NCBI GenBank assembly: GCA_015523645.1 | Contig: WAJY01000130.1 | Location: forward strand, 1 to 15,151 | Direction of reading: 5' to 3' | Source of the DNA: Geoglobus sp. | Lineage (GTDB): Archaea > Halobacteriota > Archaeoglobi > Archaeoglobales > Archaeoglobaceae | Length of the DNA: 15,151 nucleotides | Shown: positions 7,064 to 13,661 of the stretch, one piece after another | Layout of the letters: each line of letters starts with the position of its first letter | Numbering within the stretch: the first letter of the stretch is position 1 | Translations under genes and position numbers: made by a program | The notes under the pieces: model-generated | The model's input: only the letters and a program-made list of their open reading frames with translations | Database searches by the model: none | What the model was told of the DNA's origin: nothing

Positions 7064-7918
7064 ATGGTGGAAAAAGATTGGGTGATAGATAATTGGATAA
7101 TCAAGCCCGAGGAAATGTTCAATCTGAAAGATAAGATAGCGATAGTAACCGGAGCCGCATCGGGATTGGGAAGAGCTATTGCACTTGGGCTTGATGCGTT
7201 TGGGGCAAATGTGATTCTTGCAGACATCAATGAACAAGGTTTAGAAGAAGTTTCTCAAGAGTTGCAAAATGATCATCTGGTTCAAAAAATGGATTGGACT
7301 AAGCTAGATGATGTAAAGGAGACTTTGAAAAATGCTTTGAAGGAATTCAATCACATTGACATTTCCTTTAACATTCCAGGGATAAACATAAGAAAAACGG
7401 TGTTTGACCTAACATATGAGGAGTGGAACAAGGTTATCAACATAAACTTGAACGGCATGTTTCAGTTTGCCAAGGAAGCTGGGAAGATTATTTACGACTA
7501 TTATAAGCAGTTTAAAGGGAGAAAATCGGGTTCAATGATCAATATGGCTTCTGTATTTGCTGAGATTGTTATGCCAAGACAGGTGGCTTATGCTGCATCT
7601 AAAGGTGCAATAAGGCAGATGACAAAAGTCATGGCTGCAGAATGGGCACCTTACGTTAGGGTTAATGCCATTGGTCCATGCTACATTGAAACTCCATTGG
7701 TTAAGCAGGTTATGGAGGACAGAAAATGGTATGATAACATTCGAAGGCAGAATGTCCTTAGGAGGTTTGGTAAGCCTGAGGAAGTCGTGGGCACAGCGAT
7801 ATTCTTGGCATCGGATGCAAGCACCCTCTATACTGGAAATCTTTTAATGCCAGATGCTGGATGGCACTGGTTTGGTGGCTGGACAGGTTTGGAGGAATTT
7901 GAGGATGAGTGGAAATGA
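7064..7918 (+). CDS. Short-chain dehydrogenase/reductase (SDR), NAD-type
   Basis: A 284-residue classical SDR that oxidises a hydroxyl or reduces a carbonyl in the cytoplasm. After an ~20-residue N-terminal extension come KIAIVTGAASGLG (24-36; Rossmann TGxxxGxG) and Asp54 at the end of the second strand, which favours NAD(H) over NADP(H). The catalytic set is Asn in INLNG (127-131), Ser163 (MASVF), Tyr176 and Lys180 (YAASK); NAIGPCYIETPL (201-212) is the usual cofactor/substrate loop. The common NNAG segment reads NIPG (103-106). ATG 7064 is used; the in-frame TTG 7055 lacks a better ribosome site. The stop overlaps the ATG of the next dehydrogenase, so the two are coupled and may act on the same or successive intermediates. 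The substrate is not known; SDR family names in databases would be guesses. Confidence 0.92.
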   Translation: MVEKDWVIDNWIIKPEEMFNLKDKIAIVTGAASGLGRAIALGLDAFGANVILADINEQGLEEVSQELQNDHLVQKMDWTKLDDVKETLKNALKEFNHIDISFNIPGINIRKTVFDLTYEEWNKVININLNGMFQFAKEAGKIIYDYYKQFKGRKSGSMINMASVFAEIVMPRQVAYAASKGAIRQMTKVMAAEWAPYVRVNAIGPCYIETPLVKQVMEDRKWYDNIRRQNVLRRFGKPEEVVGTAIFLASDASTLYTGNLLMPDAGWHWFGGWTGLEEFEDEWK

Positions 7919-8940
7919 GGGCTGCACTGTTTTACGAAAAAGGAAAACCTCTTTCCATAGAGGAAGTTGAGAAACCAAAAATAGGAGACAGAGATGTATT
8001 GATAAGAGTAAAAGCCTGTGGAATTTGCGGTTCAGATATACACATAATTCACGGGGAAACCCCAGTTGGGAAAAAGCCAATAATTCTCGGTCATGAGATC
8101 TCTGGGATAGTTGAAGAAAAGGGAAGCAAAGTTGATAACGTCGAGATTGGAGACAGGGTTTGCGTAGACAGTATAATCTTTTGCGGAATGTGCAAAAACT
8201 GTATGAGTGGGAAAGATAACATCTGTAAATTCTGGAGACTGTATGGTATCCATACTGATAGTGGTTTGGCAGAATATGTAAGAGTTAGAGATATCAATTG
8301 TATTAGACTGCTAGAAAATGTATCATTTGAAGAGGGAGCTATAATAACAGATGCTGTAGCTACGGCATATCATGCTGTAAAGCTTGCTAACATCCAAGTT
8401 GGGGATACTGTAGCCATTTATGGATGCGGGGGTTTAGGAATACATGCAATACAGTTGGCTAGGTTATCAGGAGGAGAAGTGATTGCAGTAGATGTTATCG
8501 ATGATAAGTTAAAACTGGCAAAAAGGTTAGGTGCGAAATATACGATTAATGCTATGGAATCGGATGTTATAGAGGAGATCTTTAACATAACAGACGGAAA
8601 TGGAGCAGATGTAGCTATGGAATTTGTAGGAAAAGTGAAAACAATTGTGAATACTCTCGATAGCGTTGTTAGAGGTGGGAGAGTCGTTCTTGTAGGATTG
8701 TGTGGCGAGGATGTCGCATATGATACAAGGAAAATTGTAAGAGGACAGCTGCAAGTTATGGGAAGCTATGCTTTCACAAAAAAGGACATTGTAGATGTGG
8801 TGAATCTAGTCTCTACAGGAAGGCTGGATCTGTCGAATTCTATAACACACGAATTTTCACTAGAAGATGTCAATCAGGCATTAGAAACGCTGGAGAAGAA
8901 CATAGGAAATCCGATAAGAGTGGTAGTTAAAGGAATTTAA
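7915..8940 (+). CDS. Zinc-dependent medium-chain alcohol dehydrogenase
   Basis: A 341-residue MDR-family dehydrogenase starting MRAALFYEKG, the usual N-terminus of the family. Catalytic zinc residues are Cys38 (CGICGSD) and His60-Glu61 (GHE); Asp146 is a possible further ligand. The structural zinc site is complete: Cys90, Cys93, Cys96, Cys104. The nucleotide fold has GCGGLG (170-175) and Asp193 after the second strand, indicating NAD. ATG 7915 forms an ATGA overlap with the SDR stop; GTG 7909 is also possible but gives a longer overlap. By family it interconverts an alcohol and an aldehyde or ketone, possibly a hydroxyacyl-CoA (6-hydroxycyclohexenecarbonyl-CoA dehydrogenases belong to this superfamily), but no such assignment can be made here. 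It forms a two-gene unit with the SDR, with a separate promoter following. Confidence 0.93.
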   Translation: MRAALFYEKGKPLSIEEVEKPKIGDRDVLIRVKACGICGSDIHIIHGETPVGKKPIILGHEISGIVEEKGSKVDNVEIGDRVCVDSIIFCGMCKNCMSGKDNICKFWRLYGIHTDSGLAEYVRVRDINCIRLLENVSFEEGAIITDAVATAYHAVKLANIQVGDTVAIYGCGGLGIHAIQLARLSGGEVIAVDVIDDKLKLAKRLGAKYTINAMESDVIEEIFNITDGNGADVAMEFVGKVKTIVNTLDSVVRGGRVVLVGLCGEDVAYDTRKIVRGQLQVMGSYAFTKKDIVDVVNLVSTGRLDLSNSITHEFSLEDVNQALETLEKNIGNPIRVVVKGI

Positions 8941-8942
8941 AG

Positions 8943-8976
8943 CTTTTAAATTTAAAATTTTTATTAAAATTTTTAT
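8943..8976 (+). promoter_or_regulatory. AT-rich promoter region with tandem 12-bp repeat before the second PaaK-like gene
   Basis: TTTTAAATTTA near 8944-8954 is a box A candidate, predicting a start near 8973 and a short leader that keeps the ribosome site GGAGGT (8977-8982), eight bases before ATG 8991. TAAAATTTTTAT is present twice, end to end, at 8953-8964 and 8965-8976; each copy also resembles a box A. The ligase-dehydratase group may therefore be transcribed independently of the two dehydrogenases. Confidence 0.5.
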
Positions 8977-8990
8977 GGAGGTTGATTGAA

Positions 8991-10310
8991 ATGGAAAGGG
9001 TATATTGGGATCCAGAAATAGAGACGATGAAAAGAGAGGAGCTTGAAAAGTTGCAGATCAAGAAGCTTAGGTGGCAGCTTGAAAGAGTGTATGAGCATTC
9101 GGAATTTTACAGAGAACGATTCAGAAAAGCTGGAATTAAACCTGAGGACATAAAATCCCTTGAGGATCTCTCAAAGCTCCCTGTTGTTACGAAGACTGAG
9201 CTCAGGCAGGAACAGTCGAATTACAAACCATTTGGCAGGTATGCGGTAGCACCTCAGTCAGACTGGAGAGAGCTTCACCCATCTACCGGCACAACTGGCA
9301 TTCCTGTAAACACTCTCTGGACGTACAGAGATGCCGAAATAATAGCTGATCACACAGCAAGACTCATCTGGGGATTTGGAGTTAGAAAGGAAGACGTGAT
9401 ACAGAATGCTTTCAGCTACGGCTTGTGGGTTGCAGGAATTGCTGTACATTATGCGGCTGAAAAAATAGGCTCCTTTATAATTCCAATCGGAGCAACATCA
9501 TCTGAAAGGCAAATCCATTACTTGCAACATGCAAAATCAACCGTTCTTCTTGCCACTCCATCCTTTGGCTTGTACATTGCTGAAAAGCTAAAAGAAAAGG
9601 GAGTAAAGCCAGAGGAAATAAGCCTCAGAATAGGATCCTTTGGAGGTGAGGCTGGCACAGAAAATCCTGCTACGAGAAAAAGACTTGAGGATGGATTGGG
9701 AATTGATGCCTACGACTTTTACGGTTTAGCGGAAATAGGTCCAACATTTGCTGCTGAATGCGAAGAGAAAGCTGGCTTGCACTTTGTGGAAGACCACTAC
9801 CTGATTGAAGTTTTAGATCCAGAAACCAGGGAGCCTTTGAGTGTTGGAGAGAAGGGAGTTCTTGTCATAACACATCTCAGCAGGGAGGGAACGCCGATGA
9901 TTAGGTATTGGACAAACGATATCGTAAGGCTTGAGGATGAGAAGTGTGGATGTGGTAGAACCCACATCAGAGCCGTTGGAGGAATTCTCGGTAGAGCTGA
10001 CGATATGATAGTTTATAAAGGAGAGAACATCTATCCTAGCCAAGTAGAGGAGGTTGTGAGATCTTTTCCAGAGTTGGGGAATGAGTACAAGATTGTTGTA
10101 ACCAAGGAAAAAGATACCGGTATTGTAACGGATGTTAAGGTTCTTGCAGAGCTCGCTGTTGAAGTGGAGAATGTTGGAGAGTTGGAAGAGAGAGTAAAAA
10201 AGGCATTGAGGGATTTCCTTCTTGTTAGGGTAGATGTTGAGATACTTCAGCCCAACAGTCTTGAGAGGACAGAGTTCAAGGCAAAAAGGGTTGAATTTGT
10301 TTTTGAATAG
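8991..10310 (+). CDS. PaaK/coenzyme F390 synthetase-like adenylate-forming ligase, full length
   Basis: A 439-residue protein of the phenylacetate-CoA ligase family, expected to make an acyl-AMP and then an acyl-CoA (or another adenylated product) in the cytoplasm. Motifs: P-loop STGTTGIP (98-105), FGGEAG (217-222), YDFYGLAEIGPTFAAEC (241-257), RYWTNDI (305-311), CGCGRTH (319-325), hinge GRADDMI (334-340), ENIYPSQVEE (345-354), and the C-terminal A10 block RTEFKAKRV (426-434) with candidate catalytic Lys430/Lys432. ATG 8991 is fixed by GGAGGTTGAT ending about eight bases upstream; a TTG at 8982 overlaps that site. It is a close paralogue of the minus-strand ligase at 719-1978, but unlike that one it keeps the A10 region. 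It leads an operon with an F420-type oxidoreductase and a radical dehydratase, which suggests it makes the CoA ester those enzymes use. F390 synthetase activity is an alternative, given the family and the F420-type neighbour. Confidence 0.92.
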   Translation: MERVYWDPEIETMKREELEKLQIKKLRWQLERVYEHSEFYRERFRKAGIKPEDIKSLEDLSKLPVVTKTELRQEQSNYKPFGRYAVAPQSDWRELHPSTGTTGIPVNTLWTYRDAEIIADHTARLIWGFGVRKEDVIQNAFSYGLWVAGIAVHYAAEKIGSFIIPIGATSSERQIHYLQHAKSTVLLATPSFGLYIAEKLKEKGVKPEEISLRIGSFGGEAGTENPATRKRLEDGLGIDAYDFYGLAEIGPTFAAECEEKAGLHFVEDHYLIEVLDPETREPLSVGEKGVLVITHLSREGTPMIRYWTNDIVRLEDEKCGCGRTHIRAVGGILGRADDMIVYKGENIYPSQVEEVVRSFPELGNEYKIVVTKEKDTGIVTDVKVLAELAVEVENVGELEERVKKALRDFLLVRVDVEILQPNSLERTEFKAKRVEFVFE

Positions 10311-10334
10311 AATTTAATTATTTTTGGTGATTTT

Positions 10335-11369
10335 ATGGCAAAATTCGGTTTTCTTTTGCCCATACCTGCAATGCCTGTTGGCAGCTTGATCAGGGTTGCT
10401 AAAAGAATTGAAGATGCGGGCTTTGATTCGGTATGGGTTCCGGATCACCTCCTGATGATTCCCACAGGAATCGTTCCTGAAGCTTTTAGCCTCTTAACTT
10501 CAATAGCCATGGTTACAGAGAGAGTTCAGCTTGGCACATGCGTTTCAGACCCCCATAGAAGACATCCAGCGGTTTTTGCCCAGGAAACTGCCACGATGGA
10601 TCAAATTTCAAATGGAAGGCTTATCTTGGGTTTAGGTCCTGGAGAGGCGATGAATCTCGATCAATTTGGTATTCCTTGGAGCAAGCCTGTCTCCAGAATG
10701 GAGGAATTTACAAAAATTGTTAGAATGCTCTGGAAAGAGGATAGGGTTAGCTATTCTGGAAAATTCTGGAAGTTTCAAGATGCTTTACTCCAGATAAAGC
10801 CTGTTAATGGAATTATACCGATTTATTTTGGAGCAAATGGTCCAAGAACAAGAGAACTTGCAGGAAAGATGGCTGATGGATGGTTGCCGACACCTAGACC
10901 TCCCAAGCTTTACAGAAAGCATTTCATGGAGATTGAACAAGCAGCAAAGAACTCTGGAAGGGATCTTAACAATTTCGAGTGTGGGATTTATGTCTATACC
11001 GCTGTAGCAAATAAATATGATGAGGCATTTGAACAGCTAAGGAAGATAAAGCCCATAGTGGCTTTCTTCCCGAAGGTCATTGAGGAGTCGGGCTACGATG
11101 TTGAAATCCCTGAGCATCTGGGCAAAAACCTCTACTCAGAAATAACTCTTGGGGAGGATGGAATGAGGAAGTATGAGGAATTCGGAAAGTATGTGCCTGA
11201 TGAGGCGGTTGAGGATTTCTCAATAGTTGGAAAGCCTGAAGATTGCCTGCAGAAGGTTGAGGAGTTTGTCAAGGCTGGTGTTGAGCATTTTGTTCTGATA
11301 AACATGGGTCCAGATCCAAAGTATGTTATGGAGGTGTATGCAGAAAAAATCATGCCCAGTTTTAGGTAA
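10335..11369 (+). CDS. LLM-class oxidoreductase, probably F420-dependent (Mer-like)
   Basis: A 344-residue luciferase-like (beta/alpha)8-barrel enzyme. Landmarks: MAKFGFLLP at the N-terminus, AKRIEDAGFDSVWVPDH (22-38), DPHRRHPAVFAQE with TATMDQISNGRLILGLGPGE (72-104), YFGANGPRTRELAGKMADGWLP (164-185), and GKPEDCLQKVEEFVKAGVEH near the C-terminus. The SNGRLILGLGPGE block resembles methylene-H4MPT reductase and other F420-dependent members, and an F420-rich archaeon fits better than FMN use. It would move a hydride to or from a carbon of the pathway intermediate. GGTGAT (10326-10331) precedes ATG 10335. It lies between an acyl ligase and a hydroxyacyl-CoA dehydratase-type enzyme with small gaps (24 and 17 bases), so it belongs to the same operon. 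It is not likely to be the housekeeping Mer, given the setting; the substrate is unknown. Confidence 0.88.
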   Translation: MAKFGFLLPIPAMPVGSLIRVAKRIEDAGFDSVWVPDHLLMIPTGIVPEAFSLLTSIAMVTERVQLGTCVSDPHRRHPAVFAQETATMDQISNGRLILGLGPGEAMNLDQFGIPWSKPVSRMEEFTKIVRMLWKEDRVSYSGKFWKFQDALLQIKPVNGIIPIYFGANGPRTRELAGKMADGWLPTPRPPKLYRKHFMEIEQAAKNSGRDLNNFECGIYVYTAVANKYDEAFEQLRKIKPIVAFFPKVIEESGYDVEIPEHLGKNLYSEITLGEDGMRKYEEFGKYVPDEAVEDFSIVGKPEDCLQKVEEFVKAGVEHFVLINMGPDPKYVMEVYAEKIMPSFR

Positions 11370-11386
11370 AAGGAGGTGTTTGGTGT

Positions 11387-12883
11387 ATGATGAATGGGAA
11401 GGAATATATAGAAAGCTTAAGAAAGTATAATCCGACAATATATTTTATGGGGAAAAAAATTGAGAGTGCTGTAGATGAGCCCATGTTTTTTCCTCACATT
11501 CATGCTGCTGCAATGACGTATGAACTTGCTTTTGATCCGAGATATGAGGATGTGATGACAGCAGAATCCCATCTTACTGGAGAGAAGATCAACAGATTCA
11601 CCCACATCCATCAAAGCGTGGATGACCTAGTAAAGAAGGTTAGAATGATGAGGTTGCTTGGTCAGAAGACAGCAACCTGTTTCCAGCGGTGTGTTGGATT
11701 TGACGCTTTAAACGCCCTCTACATAACAACCTACAACATCGATAAGAAACACAATACAGAATATCATCAGAACTTCCTGGAATTTTTAAAACACGTTCAA
11801 AAGAATGACCTGATGTGTGTTGGTTCTATGACGGATGTGAAGGGTGATAGAAGTCTCAGACCACATCAGCAGAAAGATCCGGATTTGTATGTGCATGTTG
11901 TCGAGAGAAGAGAGGATGGGATAGTTGTAAGGGGAGCAAAAGCCCATCAGACAGGAGCTGTGAACTCCCATGAGGTGATTGTGATGCCCACAAGAGCCTT
12001 AGGACCAGAGGATAAGGAGTATGCAGTCTCCTTTGCCGTCCCTATTGATGCTGAAGGACTGATAAACATCTTCTCAAGACAGACGAATGATACTAGAAGG
12101 TTGGATGGAGACATTGACTGCGGAAATGCCAAGTATGGAATAGTTGGAGGAGAAACCCTGATGATCTTTGACGACGTTTTCGTTCCGTGGGAGAGAGTCT
12201 TTATGTGCGGGGAATATGACTTTGCAGGAGAGCTGGTTGAAACCTTTGCAACCTTCCATAGACAAAACTACGGTGGTTGCAAGGTGGGTGTTGCAGATGT
12301 TCTGATAGGTGCAACTGCCCTGCTTGCAGAATACAACGGAGTTGCGAAAGCCTCGCACATAGTTGACAAGCTTACCGAGATGATTCACCTGGCTGAAACT
12401 TGTTGGTGCTGTTCTTTGGCATGCTCATACGAGGGATACAAAACGCCTTCTGGAGCTTACGTGCCAAATCCTATGCTTGCAAACATAACCAAACTCAATG
12501 TTACAAGGTTCCCCTACGAATGGTCCAGACTTGCCCAGGACATTGCTGGAGGCTTCGTTATAACCACTCCATCAGAAAAGGACTTGAGGAATCCAGAAAC
12601 AAGAAAGCTCATTGAGAAGTACATGAAAGGAGTTGAGGGTATCGCTGTTGAGGACAGGTTAAGGATGTTCAGACTTGTGGAAAATCTTTCAGTAGGTGCT
12701 CAGTTGCCAGAATCAATGCATGGTGCTGGTTCACCTCAGGCTCAAAAAATAATGATCTGGAGGAGGGGCAATGTGGAAATGAAAAAGGAGCTTGCAAAGA
12801 TTATAGCTGGGATCAAGAAGGATGAACACTTTATAAAATTGACTGGAGTGGATGAGGAGGAGTTTTTCAAAAAGATGAGATGA
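11387..12883 (+). CDS. 4-hydroxybutyryl-CoA dehydratase family protein ([4Fe-4S]/FAD)
   Basis: A 498-residue protein of the 4-hydroxybutyryl-CoA dehydratase/HpaB superfamily. In the Clostridium enzyme Cys99, Cys103, His292 and Cys299 bind the [4Fe-4S] cluster. Here the same spacing is present: Cys98 and Cys102 (CFQRC), His291 and Cys298 (HRQNYGGCK). Active-site equivalents are also all present: Gln100, Thr189 (HQTGAVNSHE), Glu256, Tyr295, Lys299, Glu442 and Ala447 (ESMHGAG). This separates it from flavin monooxygenases of the HpaB type, which lack the cluster. Known members remove water from unactivated 4-hydroxyacyl-CoA by a ketyl-radical mechanism and isomerise vinylacetyl-CoA. An additional cysteine patch, CWCCSLAC (339-346), is unusual. 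AGGAGGTG (11371-11378) sits eight bases before ATG 11387. It follows an acyl-CoA ligase and an F420-type oxidoreductase and precedes a small Cys-rich protein. True substrate: 4-hydroxybutyryl-CoA or a related hydroxyacyl-CoA. Confidence 0.93.
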   Translation: MMNGKEYIESLRKYNPTIYFMGKKIESAVDEPMFFPHIHAAAMTYELAFDPRYEDVMTAESHLTGEKINRFTHIHQSVDDLVKKVRMMRLLGQKTATCFQRCVGFDALNALYITTYNIDKKHNTEYHQNFLEFLKHVQKNDLMCVGSMTDVKGDRSLRPHQQKDPDLYVHVVERREDGIVVRGAKAHQTGAVNSHEVIVMPTRALGPEDKEYAVSFAVPIDAEGLINIFSRQTNDTRRLDGDIDCGNAKYGIVGGETLMIFDDVFVPWERVFMCGEYDFAGELVETFATFHRQNYGGCKVGVADVLIGATALLAEYNGVAKASHIVDKLTEMIHLAETCWCCSLACSYEGYKTPSGAYVPNPMLANITKLNVTRFPYEWSRLAQDIAGGFVITTPSEKDLRNPETRKLIEKYMKGVEGIAVEDRLRMFRLVENLSVGAQLPESMHGAGSPQAQKIMIWRRGNVEMKKELAKIIAGIKKDEHFIKLTGVDEEEFFKKMR

Positions 12884-12895
12884 AAGGATGATCTA

Positions 12896-13210
12896 ATGCC
12901 ATTGAAGGTGGGAATAAAGTACTGTGGAGGTTGCAATCCTACATATCACCGTGAAGATGTGGAAAAGGCTATTAGATCTGAATTTAAGAACGCAATTTTT
13001 TACTATCTCTCCGAGAAGGACTTGCATTGTCTTGAAATGCCCGGAGTTTTGGTTCTGATAAATGGATGCAAAAAAGGATGTGTTTCTTCTGTAAGGTGGG
13101 AAGAGAATTGCGAGTCAGAGAGCATTAGGATTTTTAGAATTGATGAAAAGGCGGAATTGGAAGACTTGATAAGTGAGTTGAGAGAGATTTTGACTGAAAA
13201 TTCTTGTTGA
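12896..13210 (+). CDS. Small cysteine-rich protein with CGGC motif, function unknown
   Basis: A 104-residue protein starting MPLKVGIKYCGGCNP. Cysteines at 10 and 13 (CGGC), 45, 58 and 62 (GCKKGC), 72 and 104 suggest metal, Fe-S or thiol/disulfide chemistry. The remainder looks alpha/beta: IKYCGGC, VLVLINGC and IRIFRID strands, with an acidic helical C-terminus (ELEDLISELREIL). It starts 12 bases after the dehydratase stop, with AGGATGATC as ribosome site, and ends the plus-strand operon. I do not recognise a named family with certainty; comparison with CGGC-type metal-binding domains is only by motif. Its position suggests electron delivery to, or assembly/repair of, the dehydratase's Fe-S/FAD centre, but that is inference. 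Confidence 0.82.
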   Translation: MPLKVGIKYCGGCNPTYHREDVEKAIRSEFKNAIFYYLSEKDLHCLEMPGVLVLINGCKKGCVSSVRWEENCESESIRIFRIDEKAELEDLISELREILTENSC

Positions 13211-13251
13211 TTGGAAAAAATTCAGGAATGCCTTTACATTTTAAAAGCCAG
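13211..13251. other. Convergent 41-bp intergenic spacer
   Basis: This spacer separates the plus-strand operon end from the minus-strand SRPBCC gene end. It has short T and A runs (CTTTACATTTTAAAAG) usable as weak terminators in both directions. No clear hairpin is seen, so read-through between the convergent genes is possible. Confidence 0.4.
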
Positions 13252-13659
13252 TCATCCAAGTCTCTTCTTAAGCTGAGACACAAAATACCTGAGCTGACCG
13301 GGAAGCTGGATACCTGCCATTGGATTTATTATCGAAGCCATACTCCCAAGTCCCTCAACTGCAAGGATTGCCTTGATTTTTGTACCACTTTCGATATTTT
13401 CAGTAAAAAATTTCCCTTTCCACAAAAGATGCTTCCCTCTTGCCTCCCACTCTATTGGTTTTTCACTCAGAATTTTTACCTCAAGTTCCTTAGTTTGGGT
13501 TATTGCAGACATTGGTGCCCTTACATACCAGATTTTACCATCTTCAGAGGTTTTTTTAACAAATTTGAAGCATTCACCAATTGTCTTGGGATCTAGAAGG
13601 ATCTTTCTAACCTCATTTTCTGGAATTTTAACAGTAAACTCCTCCTCAGCTTCCGGCAT
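13252..13659 (-). CDS. SRPBCC/CoxG-like small protein
   Basis: A 135-residue protein beginning MPEAEEEFTVKIPENEVRKIL. The pattern (a charged start, an N-terminal strand followed by a helix with LLDPKTIGECF, beta strands with WYVRAPMSAI, ELEVKILSE, PIEWEARGKHL, GTKIKAILAVEGLGS, then a long C-terminal amphipathic helix LPGQLRYFVSQLKKRLG) matches the helix-grip SRPBCC fold, as in CoxG and START-type lipid/ligand-binding proteins. The fold call is from pattern alone and no catalytic residue can be named. ATG 13659 has GGAGGTG (13665-13671, read on the minus strand) inside the end of the upstream peptidase gene. The two genes are two bases apart, so they are coupled. CoxG proteins take part in membrane anchoring or maturation of molybdenum hydroxylases, but no such enzyme is in view, so the role is open. 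Confidence 0.72.
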   Translation of the reverse strand: MPEAEEEFTVKIPENEVRKILLDPKTIGECFKFVKKTSEDGKIWYVRAPMSAITQTKELEVKILSEKPIEWEARGKHLLWKGKFFTENIESGTKIKAILAVEGLGSMASIINPMAGIQLPGQLRYFVSQLKKRLG

Positions 13660-13661
13660 TT

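Noticed and set aside
10335..11369. Housekeeping methylene-H4MPT reductase (mer)
   Set aside because: It has the LLM fold motifs but sits inside a catabolic operon, and its sequence around the F420-type motifs only resembles Mer loosely. A family-level call is safer.
11387..12883. Reading the gene as 4-hydroxyphenylacetate 3-monooxygenase (HpaB)
   Set aside because: The cluster ligands Cys98, Cys102, His291 and Cys298 and the dehydratase active-site residues are present; HpaB monooxygenases lack this cluster.
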